Source of the DNA: Antedon mediterranea
Taxonomy: Eukaryota > Echinodermata > Crinoidea > Comatulida > Antedonidae
Reading direction: 5' to 3'
NCBI RefSeq assembly: GCF_964355755.1
Contig: NC_092674.1
Location: forward strand, 25,076,001-25,140,000
DNA: 64,000 nucleotides
Position numbers and translations under genes: made by a program
Notes under the pieces: model-generated
The model's input: only the letters and a program-made list of their open reading frames with translations
Told to the model about the DNA's origin: nothing
Databases searched by the model: none
Shown: in pieces, positions 1 through 12,900 of the stretch
How positions within the stretch are numbered: position 1 is the stretch's first letter
How the letters are laid out: every line of letters starts with the position of its first letter

Positions 1-658
1 GTTTGTGGATTGTTGATTTGTCAATGGATTTCCCAATATTAAAGGTCAAATTATAATTTTTAAAGTATTTATCTCTATTTAAATTACGTCCTTTGACGGC
101 AACCTTTCACATTAAGCAATAACATACTCCTCATTATTATCTTATCTACAGTACAATTCAGCAAAACAAGATTAGTATAAATACAGAATTTAACAATGTT
201 GAAACCTTATACTTTACAATTGTATAGGATATTGAGTTTCTTAACTTTGTTATGGGTTCAAAAGTTACAGTAAATAATATAATATTATAGTCTGTTTATA
301 AACTTTATGTATTCCAAGATATAGATAGAGATAGATTTCTTGTTAATTCCTTCTGTCCCTGGATTTTCGACCTTAAGTAAGATGCATTGTATAGCATCGT
401 ACTTATCTTTTTAATATTTCATTCTCCAGACTTAAGCCAAATTATTTGCAGACTTTACCTTCTATTTTGCAATTGATTTTTTTGCGTTAAACTCCTAAAT
501 TGATATCTTCTTCAATTTTACCTGTTAATATAATCTAAATTAATTATCTTTCCCAAATCTGTGTTCATATTCAATTCAGAAATTACATTTCTGCGACCGA
601 TTTTCTTTAATAATGATAATATATTAATGTACTGCTTTTTGGCCTTCTCTTATACTAG
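1..658. other. Intron or 5' flank before SRCR1
   Basis: AT-rich sequence without a convincing exon on either strand. It ends in a good acceptor at 656-658, so it is most likely intron of the receptor gene. Confidence 0.6.
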
Positions 659-988
659 CGGCAAATACTGTTAGACTGGTTGATGGCGGGTCATCTCGAG
701 AGGGACGAGTGGAGGTGAAGCACAATGGTGACTGGGGAACTATTTGCGATGACAACTTTGGCCTTCCAGAAGCTAATGTTATTTGTCGACAGCTTGGCTT
801 CATCGAAGCAGACTCGAGCAACTGCTGTCAGAAATTCGGTGAGGGAGTTGGTCAAATTTTTCTGGACGATCTTAGCTGTGTTGGGACAGAAGAATACATC
901 GACGAGTGCGGACACCGTGGGTGGTTGACTCATAATTGTGGACATCATGAAGATGCAGGTGTCATCTGTATAGACTCTAATAATGCAG
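659..988 (+). CDS. Exon: SRCR domain 1
   Basis: Starts after the acceptor TATACTAG and ends before GTGACT, phase 1 at both ends. It begins TVRLVDGG and contains the SRCR landmarks WGTICDD, CRQLGF, LDDLSC and HNCGHHEDAGV, with eight cysteines. Two cysteines are adjacent just before the FG of the domain (NCCQKFG), a feature shared with SRCR2, 3 and 5. The donor is unusual: the 19 bases from 988 repeat bases inside this same exon (about 726-744). Confidence 0.93.
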
Positions 989-3900
989 GTGACTGGGGAA
1001 CTATTTACAAATTAAAAATCCACTTCCAAATACTTGTAATAAGACTTTGTTTATGTAGAGCATCTTGTATATGTTTGTCTTGTGAACGGGATTGCCACCT
1101 TTAAGAAGGATAGTGAATTAATTCGCTTATTGTTATCCTTGGCAATTTGCCTAAATATATAAAAATAGAAAAAATAAATGAAATAAAATTAGGTATGTGT
1201 TATATTTTAAAAATTATTCTTCTTTTGCTGTCTGCCAAGTCTGATAATAACTAGGTGGGTATCTGTGGGTGTTTCAGCCGTACATGCACAAGAAATCTCT
1301 TTCTGTTACGGAAGGATCTTGTGCAGTGGATACAATGATGACAAAATTGCCAGTGTTGATCTTTAAAAAGTGCCTATAATTGTGTGTCCTCTCGTTTTTT
1401 TTTATAGAAACTATTCCTTGCTTGATAGCCTTCCTCCATTTCGGCTGTTTTGAGGCTAGTTCTTTCCAAGTTTAACAATTATAATGTTACATGCTAGGTT
1501 TATTTTGTTTATATATTTCATATATTAATTTCTTTATTTTATCATTTTTTAGAGCCTTCAGGAGAGCCTCCAGATACGCAACGTAAGTAACTAAATGTAT
1601 TTTTATCAATTTAAACAAACCTCATCAACCTTTTTAAATGTTCAAGTTATCTTTATTGTGTTTTCACAAACAGGTTGCTGGTTATAAAACAGAATATCAA
1701 TAGAAACTTTAAAAAGAAAACAGAAAAACAATAACAGTTTTATGCATTTTATTTTTACTCATCAAATATATTTAAAGTTAAATTTTAAGTTTTCGTTCTG
1801 TATAACTTCAATGCGTTTTAATATTTTTGTAGCATCTATTCGTCTGGTTGGAGGCCTGTCTCGTTTATCTGGCCGTGTTGAGATATTAAAAGATGGAGCA
1901 TACGGAACTGTTTGCGATGATGGATTTGGTATTGAGGAGGCTACGGTAGTTTGTCGTCAACTAGGTTTTCCCATGGCTGATCCGTCAGTCTGCTGTCAGT
2001 CCTTCGGTGCTGGGAGAGGAACAATTCTGCTTGATGGTCTCCAGTGTAACGGCAACGAAGAGAGTCTGTTTCAGTGTGAACATTTACTCAGACACAATTG
2101 TGAACACTTTGAGGATGCTGGGGTGAATTGCTTGAGTACAGTATTTCTTTTATTTCTATATATTCCATGTAAACAGCATAATATATATATTAATTTAAAC
2201 CTCCCGGTGATATACTGACATTTAGTTAATTAATTTGAAATGATAAAGATGAGGAAATCTGTGAGAATGCACACGCTATTAACCAGAGATCAAATTGATA
2301 TGACCAGTATATGTATTCATAAAGCAATATTTACATTATTAGTGTCAAAACTTTTATTTACAACCAGTTCTGTTTAATTAGTCATTATGTTGGTGTTTGT
2401 AGGATTTAAAGTATAATATGTTTATGATAGGAGGTAAACAATGAAATAAGTAAATTAATAGTTCCTATATCTCTCATACACCATTTATTGTGTTTTATTT
2501 ATATTTATTTCATTTATTGGTTTGAACCTTCGTTATCTGACTCTGTTACATTTTTACTGATGAAATGAAATAATTTTATTATATTACAGGTCTACCAAAA
2601 CCAACTCCAGATCTGCCCACTGGTAAGTTTTTGTTTGTAAAGTTAACTATTTTAATAGTTTAAAAAACACACCAAATTGGGAGAGCTTAGAAACTTAGGG
2701 AGACGTTATATATATATGGCCGACTTCGGTTGTGAACGACAATGTCAATTAGTCTTACATTCTTGTGAATGATGTCTAAGCCAGGACTGTTTAAAAAACC
2801 TTTCTGGTTCCAACATTGACCAAGGGCTTCTCTTATCCAGTACCCACCTTAACCAGAGGAAAGGCATAAGCCAATAGGTCTGAGGCAGATACTAGATGCA
2901 GGGGCTGCCATAAGAGTCAGCAGTGCTGATTTCAAATGCCTAATGGGACCCCACTCCATATCAGCACCCGGTAATCCCAGATGGTCTGATCCCATTCAAG
3001 CTCTAACCGAGCCCAACGTTGCTTAACTCTGGTGATCTGTCGAGAACCAGTGTTTCAACGTGCTTAGAGGGATCTCCTAAATAAGGGTGTTCCAAAGGAG
3101 TAGTTCTACCGAACTTTGGTTTCCCCATGCGATTGTTACAGACAATAGGAAATAACTGAAAAAACTGTTTTACAGATGGTCAAATAAGGCTGTCAGATGG
3201 GGATGATTTCCAAGGTCGAGTAGAAATCTTTCTCGGAGGTCAATGGGGAACTGTTTGTGATGATTATTTCGACAGCAAAGATGCGGATGTGATCTGCCGT
3301 CAACTTGGATATAAATCGGCTCATCCAAAGCGCTGTTGCCCTTGGTTCGGCGCTGGTAGCGGAGACATCTTACTGGATGATTTACAATGCGAGGGGACCG
3401 AGACAAACATTTTAAACTGCCCTCACACGAATCATAATGGAGGAAACTGCGGACATTTTGAAGATGTTGGCGTTAGGTGTATTCGTAAGTCTAGGATGGA
3501 AGGGATTCAAATTAATTTTCTTTAGGGTGAAGTGCTGCAAATGCAACTTTTTAATTTAAAGGCAACATTATTATATAATTTTTATTATTAATATCAATCG
3601 ACTTAAATATGTTATACTGATGCTTCTCGCATGCTGTTAGGTCAATCCCGTTATCTCAGTGCAAGAAATCTGTTTGTGGAAACATCTTTTATGAATTTTT
3701 GAGGCTGACAATTTATAGTTTTCTTTCCAGAATTATGAAAAGTAAAAACATAATGTTAAACTGTATATATGAATATCCTTTCTCCATGACAGATTTCTTT
3801 CTCTTTTTGTATTGTATGTATATGTTTCATATGGATGATTTGTTTGAAATAAAATTTGAATTGAAATTATAATTTGTTCTTAGGCTCTGTACGTTTAAAC

Positions 3901-6900
3901 TCAACGATATCTGAATTTGAAGGAAGGCTTGAGTTGCAACATAATGCAGAGTGGGTAGCAATTTGTAGTGAAGATTTTACTGAACAAGAAGGTGTGATTG
4001 CCTGCCTCCATGCTGGGGGCTTAGACTTTGCAAGTTTCGATGTTACACCGTCTACCAACACTAATGTACATGCTGTTAATTTGACATGTTCAGAGGCCGC
4101 AAATGTATTGGACGATTGTAACATGGTCTTTCAGAACGTCTCCTGTCAGGAGGTGTATCTTACTTGCAATAAGAGTAAGTCAAAGGTTATTTTCATTTGT
4201 TGCTTATTCTTTTTTATTTGTTTAAAAGTACTATTTTTTATTACTGCACTTCCAAAAAAATTGCCCCAGAATTCAATCAAATCTAAGCGCACCTTTTTGT
4301 TATTGGCTTAACATTCATGCATGGGACTTTTTTATTGCCTATAGTATGACCTCTACATTTTAATTTTAAATATAGTTTTGAGCAAAAATAGATAATTGTG
4401 TCGAACACAAAATGAGATTTTAAAAAACCGACCGATTATGTTCCAGGAAACATTTTTTAGGCCTTATTTTTCGTTAATTGCTATATTTGAAATAATATTG
4501 ATTTTGATTGATAATTATCGATTATTTACAGGAAACAATTTACCTCTTCGTCTTGTGGGTGGAAAGCACCCTCTTGAAGGTCGTGTAGAAATCTTCTACA
4601 AAGGTCAGTGGGGAACCGTCTGCGATGATGAATGGGGCAAGGCTGAAGCGGTCGTCGGTTGTCGACAACTTGGCAACTTTATTCCTGTTCGATTCCAGAA
4701 CCCAGCCGTGTGTTGTGGAGCATTCGGTGCAGGAACATTGCCTATATTGATGGACAATGTGGCGTGCACTGGAGCAGAACCAAGCCTCGACCAATGCAGT
4801 CATAGAGGATGGAATGTGAATAACTGTGATCATTTTGAAGATGCAGGGCTAATCTGTACAGGTAAGTCTAATCTTTATTCTAATCCTATTTATTCATGCA
4901 GGGAAAAATTTCATTTGAAAATTTTGTTTAGCAAAATTGCTAATCAAACTGATTTTTTAGTCAAGAAAGATAGTTTTGTATTGTATTTTTTGCTACACAA
5001 TTATAGAAATGTGTAGCAAAAAGGTTGTTTTGTATAGCTTTTTGCTATGCTACACTGGCGAAATTATTCCCTGTACATGCATTAACATAATATGCTAATC
5101 CTTATTCTGATCTCTTTAATCCATATTATTTATTGATATCTCTTTATGGTTAAGCTAACAAAATGTCTAAGCACCACTAACTACTTTAATCCTAATATTC
5201 TGATCACTTTCTACTTTTTTGTATTAATGTATGTTTTATATGTTTCATTTATTTTAGTGGGTCAAACCTAAACTTATTTTTTGTGGAAATAAAGCAAAAT
5301 TTAATCTGTATTTTTTACTTCATAAATCTGATCCTATTATATGTTAGCTAACAAGTCAGTAAAAATGTTACCTCTCGATTTATCGATCAATTTTTGTTTT
5401 AAAGATACTCGTTTAGTTGATGGGGAAAGCTTATTAGAGGGGCGCTTACAAGTTCTAAAAGATTCGGCATGGCTAAGCGTAGCCAGTTATAATTGGACAC
5501 TACGGAATTCAGAAGTTGTCTGCAGACAGCTTTTTAACACTTCTTTCTCGCATACAACGGAGTATGATCTGGTGAGTGATTATTGTAGTACTATTGATGT
5601 GCCAATTTTGTGGGTCTAGAGTACCATTCCCAAAATCCTAAATACTGTCAATTCTCCTGGACACCTGTGTTTTCCAGAATTTCTGGTATTCCAAATGTTT
5701 TTAAAGATTAAAAGCATGTCCATATGTTTTGACGCCAAGGAAACTCTGATTTCCAATCATCTGTAGTACAAATAGTAGATCTAAATTTATAGTGCTTTGA
5801 GCGGTACTATTTCTGTATTTTCAGAGGTTATCATAATCTTTAAATTAAGTTTGAAGCTAAATCAGTAGAGTAGCAAGTGAATTAGTGGTTATGATGCTTG
5901 ACTCCCAAACAAGTGTCCTGGGTTCAAGTGCTGTCATATCATATGTCAGGATTTTTTCTAAAGACAAATTACAACTCCACTCTCAAATACTTGTAATAAG
6001 ACTTTGTTTATGTAGAGCATCTTGTGTATATGTTTGTCTTGTGTACAGGATTGCCACCTTTAAGAATGATAGTGAATACATTCGCTTATGGTTATCCTTG
6101 GCAATTTAGCTAAATATATAAAAACAAAACATAAACAAAAAGTAGCACCAATAGGCCTACATGTATGAAAGATTAGACACTTGTACCCCAGAGTTTACAC
6201 AGTTTTGTACACACCGGGCGTACCATACAAAATGCCAGTGTTGACACTAGTGTGGATAAACTTGTCTACACTATCAAACTTTATGTGACAAAAAAATTTA
6301 ATGTGCCCAAATATGTGTATATATGGGCATATCACATAGAGTTTGATAGTGTAGACAGAGATTAAGGCAATGTAAATTAGTCCTACTTTTCCATATGTGA
6401 ATTTTCATGCAAATGGAAAACATTTGCTAGTGCGCATGTATATTACAACTATTTTCACATACTTGTGACCTGAAAAATTGTGGACCCAATCAAGACTCTG
6501 GATTATTCTATTTGCTTGAGTGTTACTTTTGTTATCTCTTCAGGATGAGGATGCATCAAAAATAATATCAAATGTAAATTGTGCTGGTGAAGAAATGATG
6601 TTGAGTAATTGTCAATCACAAATGGAGACATATACTGAAGGAGTTAAAGTAGTGGGCGTGGCTTGCTCAGGTATCTAAACCTTAATTTTAGCTTAATGTA
6701 TGGCATGCCAAAGGTGCATAATGAGACTATGCCAGCATAGTTTGGACTGAAGAAAACAGAAATTTTTTTTTTCCAATGTTTAAAGACTTTATAAATGCAA
6801 ACCAGGACCGGTCCTGGACCGGCCCAAATCATAAGTGTAAATGGAGTCTATAATAGTTAAGGCCCAAACTTCAGTAAACATATTTTTGGTAATGCTATCA

Positions 6901-9900
6901 AATATTAAGTATTGTTATTTATTTTTTTTGTCAAGCAAATAATATATTAATTATTAATAATATATAATTGTAAATGGATTTCTTTCTTAGATATGCGACT
7001 AGTAGGGGGTAATCGTGCAAATGAAGGCCGAATAGAAGTGATCAGTGCAAGTGGTGATTGGAACAGCATTTGTGCTTACGGTTTTTCTCAGATGGCTGCC
7101 AATGTAGCTTGTCGTCAGGCTGGCTTCTGCTATGCCAGCCATGTCTTCCACGACAAGTTTGGCCCAGCACCAGTCAACGTGGGCTTGTCTGAACTCCAGT
7201 GCACAGGGAATGAATCCAAGCTACAAAATTGCTCTTACACACATGGTCCAACTCAGTGTACTAATTCATACTTTGTTGCAGGTGTTCAATGTAAAGGTAT
7301 GATGTATTTTGAGTGTAAATCCTTAAGCTCTGTCTACACTATCAAACTAATTTGACAAAAAAAATGTGCCCAAATATGGTAGTGATATGTCGAAATTTGT
7401 AGTGATATGACATCATCATGTCCATGGGCACATCATATTATTTTGTCACATAAAGTTTGATAGTGTAGATAGAGCTTTACTTGTATTTGTTTTTGTCCGG
7501 GAGACTTCCACCAGGTTGTTTGTGTGACATTTGTTGTTGTCAGTTTTCTGCCTGGTGTCTTCTTGTTTGTGGCTGACGTCTGTTACGAACGACAATGTCA
7601 ATTATTTTTACATTCATCTAAATGATGGATTAAACTAAGCTAGGACTGTTTAAAGAACCTTGATTGGTCCTAACATTGATCTAGGGCTTCTCTCGTCCAG
7701 GGCCCTCCTTGACCAGACCAGGGCCACTACATCTGAGGCAGGACTTACTAGATGCAGAGGCTGTCATAAGAGTTAGCAGTGCTGATTTTAAATGCCTAAT
7801 GACCCCAGCTCCATATACAGCACCTGATATTCCAAGATGGTCTCCCATCCAAGCTCTCACCAGGCCAAATATTGCCTAACTTCACACGTTAACCACCAAG
7901 CTAGATCTCCACTAAATGAAACCAATATTTTTTTTTTATCTAGATACATGTGATTTTCCTGGAAGATTATTGAATGGTAAGGTTATACCCGTCTTACAGT
8001 CCTATTCAAATGGCAGTAGTGTAACGTTAGAGTGCAACGAAGGGTACACACTGAGCGGACCTTCAAATATCACATGTGAAAACTGTGCCTGGAAATCAGC
8101 ATTGCCTGTTTGTAAAAGTAAGAATATACAGTATGGCACTGTGGTGTGCTGGTTAACATGCTCAGGGTTCTGGGTTCAATTCTTGGCTCAATCACAGCAT
8201 CAGAATTTTCTCATGAATTTTTTTTGTATACTGTCATTAGTGGAATAATAACAAGTAATATTTTTCAATTAAGACTGCATTTTGAAATGCATCAAATGAT
8301 GGAGGGGCACTTTTTTTTAGAATACATCCAAACATAGAGGGTGCTATTTAAAATAATCTTGGGCATCAACAGAATATATAATAAAAATACTGTTGGCCAG
8401 GCGCTATCTTAAAATTGCGTCCCACTTGGACAAAACAACATAAAGCACAATGCAATCGACAGTTTGAATGATTTGTCTCGATGTGATTGGTCAAATTCCT
8501 TGCGTCCTTGGGTTGAATCCAAGTGCGAACCAAAGTTTAACGTAGCATATGCAGATGGGCATGGTAAAAATGTGTCACCACCCTCTTTTTTTTTAAATGC
8601 CTAGTAGAGCCTACAGTATTTGGTAACAATTTCAGCAATCAAGTGTTTTGAATCATAATTTCCTTAAACAAGACATGACAAAAAATTTTCGCTGCAGTAG
8701 TGATAAACTAATCGAAATAATCTGTCGCTTACATCCTGGTTATCTATCACGAGTAAATGATGCAGAACCAGCATGGACGATACTAGATGATCTTTTTAGA
8801 CAGTGAAGAATAATTACTTATAAATGCTATATCTTATTTCACAAGATTTATAGCCGAGAAAAACCAACATGTCAAACACAATTCTAATACAGATTGATCA
8901 AATGTTCAATGCTCCAACTCGCTTGAATCTATTTTAGTGAAAATATTTTTTATTTTAGTATTTTTTAACACTTTAATAATATTCACTTAAGATTTGAAAA
9001 AAAAACCAACAACAAATTATAACCATTGATTATGTTCTACTGGTAATGTTATTCCATCTCATAGAAACAAAAAAAAGAAATTAATTTTTGAAACATGGGC
9101 TTTTACCCCCATCTGTATAGTATCACGTAGTGTGTGGTTTATATAAAAGACTACACTCTTTTCTTCCCTTACCCCCCCCCCCCCTTCCACACACACACAT
9201 ACTTTTATCATCCCTCCCTTTCCCCATTATTTCTCAATTATTATGTGAATATGATTTTTCTTTCTCTAGAATCTGTGGTTAACTGTACAGATCCACCAAA
9301 TATTTTAAACGCCACCGTGAATGTAAACTCTGGTATAGCATATTATAAATGTTTGGATGGTTACTATAGCAATGAGATTGCAACATACAAGACATGTGAT
9401 TCTGGAAAATGGAGTGGTCCTGGTATCAAATGTCAAGGTATACTTTATTTCTTTACTAGATACATATATGATTCATACTATAATAGTCTGTTCTCCTGTT
9501 GTGCCCAAAAGTCTTTGTGCTGCTTCCATCTTGAATCGAATGTCAAAGTCTAAAGCTCTGTCTACACTATCAAACTTTATGTGACAAAAATGGACATGAA
9601 TGATGATGATGTCATATCACTACCATATTTAAGCATATCACTATCATATTTAGGCACATCACACATTTTTTGTCAAACTAGTTTGATAGTGTAGACAGAG
9701 CTTAAGCCATGCAAATATTCAGCTCTCAGGTTTTCCATGTGCATATTAATAACATCAAAATAATTTAACAAAAGCCAATTTTTTAATCTAAAATTAACAA
9801 AAAAAAAAGTAAAGAAGTAAAAGAAGGAATGTGTAAATTTATAAGCTGCTTCAAACGTAGATTGTGATTAAACTTGTAATTACCTGTGACAGAAGTGATA

Positions 9901-12900
9901 TTTTAAAAACATGTAATAGGTAATCAATACTTAAAATGCTACAGCTCAAACTTAAGTTAATATTGTTAATGAGTCCATAAACTAAATAATTACATTAAAA
10001 ACATAAACTTCTAGCTTATTTTTTCCTTTTATTTATTTTTTATTTACATATACTTTGAAAATGAAAGAAATAAATTTTATTTTGAATTGAATTAATGTGC
10101 AAATATAAAGTAATTTCACATTTTGGAAACACGCCAAATGTTTTGTACTTTTTAAAGTAGTTTATATCAGCTGCTGCTTTAACAGATTTTTTTCGAGAGC
10201 AATTCCAACTTTCGTAAGTCCTTGATTGACACCGAAGTGTTTAAAGTTATTTATAAACAATTCTTAAATGTAATTTTTTAGTGCAATGTCCTGATCCACC
10301 AAGGATTGAGAATGCAGAGGTGCATGTGAATTCAAGCGTAGCACATTATAAATGTTTGGATGGTTACCATAGTAATGACATTGCAACGTACATGACATGC
10401 GATTCTGAGAACTGGAGCGGACCAGGTATCACTTGTGAAAGTAAGTAAAAACTAGATTTAATTCGTCACTATGACGAATTATAGGTTATATGCATTGATT
10501 TAAATAAAGATAATTGATTTTTAAAAGATATATTGATTGATTGATTTTCTCAGAATCTTTAATTATTTATAATAAATGATAGGACCTTGCTAACGCGAAC
10601 ACCATAGCCGGTATCACAATCCGATCAAAGATCCATATGCGTATAATGTCATAAACCACATTTGTTGTTACATAATAATAAAGACATAAGTTAATTTTTA
10701 TCTAGATTTCATTATAAATCATGTGTATAATCTATACACTAAGAAATAAATTTGAACAAACAATACGGATAATAAAAAAAAATCTTATTTCGTTTCCCAA
10801 GGTGAGACTCGATCTCGGTACCTTGAATGCCATAGACACGAGCACAGACCATCGAGCCATACACAACTGACTAAAAGTTGTAGAAACATTCCTCCGTGTA
10901 TTTACTATGCAGTAACCACTTTGATGCAAATAGATTATTACATACCGAAATGAATTATAATTTTTTACTATGATGACATCTTTAAAATGTAAACAAATGA
11001 TGCACTGTCAAACTACATACTTTTAACTTTAATATATGAACTTTTGAAGGAAGAAAGTTAATGTTAAGTTTGTTATTTCGGCCTAAGAAAATGTTATAAT
11101 TTGATTGATTGTCATAATTAATTTTTTTAAATTTAATATGCCATTAATGATGACTTAATCAACTTTTTTTCTCCTAATTTTATAATAAATCATACATATG
11201 ATACATACACTTCAAGAAAATGAAATAAAAAATAGGTGTTCCCGAGCATTCTAACGATATATATTAATTAAAAAATTTAGCATATTTTCACCATTTTGTT
11301 AACTTACACGTGCGTAGCCCGTCACTTTTGACGTGCTCGTATAACGCTGTTTCGCGTTGAAAAGTGAATAAAATATGATGATATTATTAAAGAAAGGTTA
11401 TACAACAGTAATCGGACAAAAAAAGTGCGCATTAACGTTTGACGCGCAGTGTGCGTGCAAAAATCTGCGCACTCATGGTAATTTTTTAAACGCTTAAAAT
11501 TGCCTGAAACGTACTCTAATTTCATCGAAAATAAATTCTGACAATTTTGAACATTTTAAGCGCGCGTACGCAAGCGTTATATGCGCTACGCACGTAATTG
11601 TATTGCCATATGATGAAATATGACCTGAAATTTATGAGTACCAAATTTTGTTTAATTGTGATTCATGCTTGTGAAGATATGATTACAAACGTGATTTCGT
11701 AAAATCGCGCGTAGACCGCGTAATTTTTGATTACGCATCGTGAAAATATAACCACATCGATTCCTGGCCATAAGGAATATACTCTGAAAAATTGACTTAG
11801 ATAGATGAAACTGATATCAAGATAATTCACGGACAAAATAGTGCTAAGGAAAGAATAAATAAACTAGATTTAATTCGTCACTATGACGAATTATAGGTTA
11901 TATGCATTGATTTAAATAAAGATAATTGATTTTTAAAAGATATATTGATTGATTGATTTTCTCAGAATCTTTAATTATTTATAATATATGATAGGACCTT
12001 GCTAACGCGAACACCATAGCCGGTATCACAATCCGATCAAAGATCCATATGCGTATAATGTCATAAACCACATTTGTTGTTACATAATAATAAAGACATA
12101 AGTTAATTTTTATCTAGATTTCATTATAAATCATGTGTATAATCTATACACTAAGAAATAAATTTGAACAAACACTACGGATAATAAAAAAAAAATCTTA
12201 TTTCGTTTCCCAAGGTGAGACTCGATCTCGGTACCTTGAATGCCATAGACACGAGCACAGACCATCGAGCCATACACAACTGACTAAACGTTGTAGAAAA
12301 ATTCTTCCGTGTATTTACTATGCAGTAACCACTTTGATGCAAATAGATTATTACATACCGAAATGAATTATAATTTTTTACTATGATGACATCTTTAAAA
12401 TGTATACAAATGATGCACTGTCAAACTACATACTTTTAACTTTAATATATGAATTTTTGAAGGAAGAAAGTTAATGTTAAGTTTGTTATTTTGGCCTAAG
12501 AAAATGTCATAATTTGTTTGATTGTCGAAATTATTTTTTTTAAATTTAATATGCAATTAATGATGACTTAATCAACTTTTGTTCTCTTTATTTGATAATA
12601 AATCATACATATGATACATACACTTCAAGAAAATGAAATAAAAAATAGCTGTTCCCCTGCATTCTGACGATATATATTAATTTTAAAATTTAGCATATTT
12701 TCACCATTTTGTTAACTTATACGTGCGTAGCCAGTCACTTTTGACGTGCTCGTATAACGCAATTTCGAGTTGAAACCTGAATCAAATATGATGATATTAT
12801 TAAAGAAAGATTGTAAAACAGAAATCGGGCAAAAAGAGTGCGCATTAACGTTTAACGCGCAGTGCGCGTGCAAAAATCTGCGCACTCATGGCAATTTTTT

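Noticed and set aside
2136-2218. Read-through of SRCR2 to the stop at 2218 as the protein end
   Set aside because: The SRCR domain is complete at 2135 and the next exons match in phase, so the read-through is intron.
12133-12366. 77-codon plus-strand open frame and its counterpart near 10732
   Set aside because: Both lie in the tandem 1.41-kb unit and overlap the tRNA-like module; there is no protein-like conservation.
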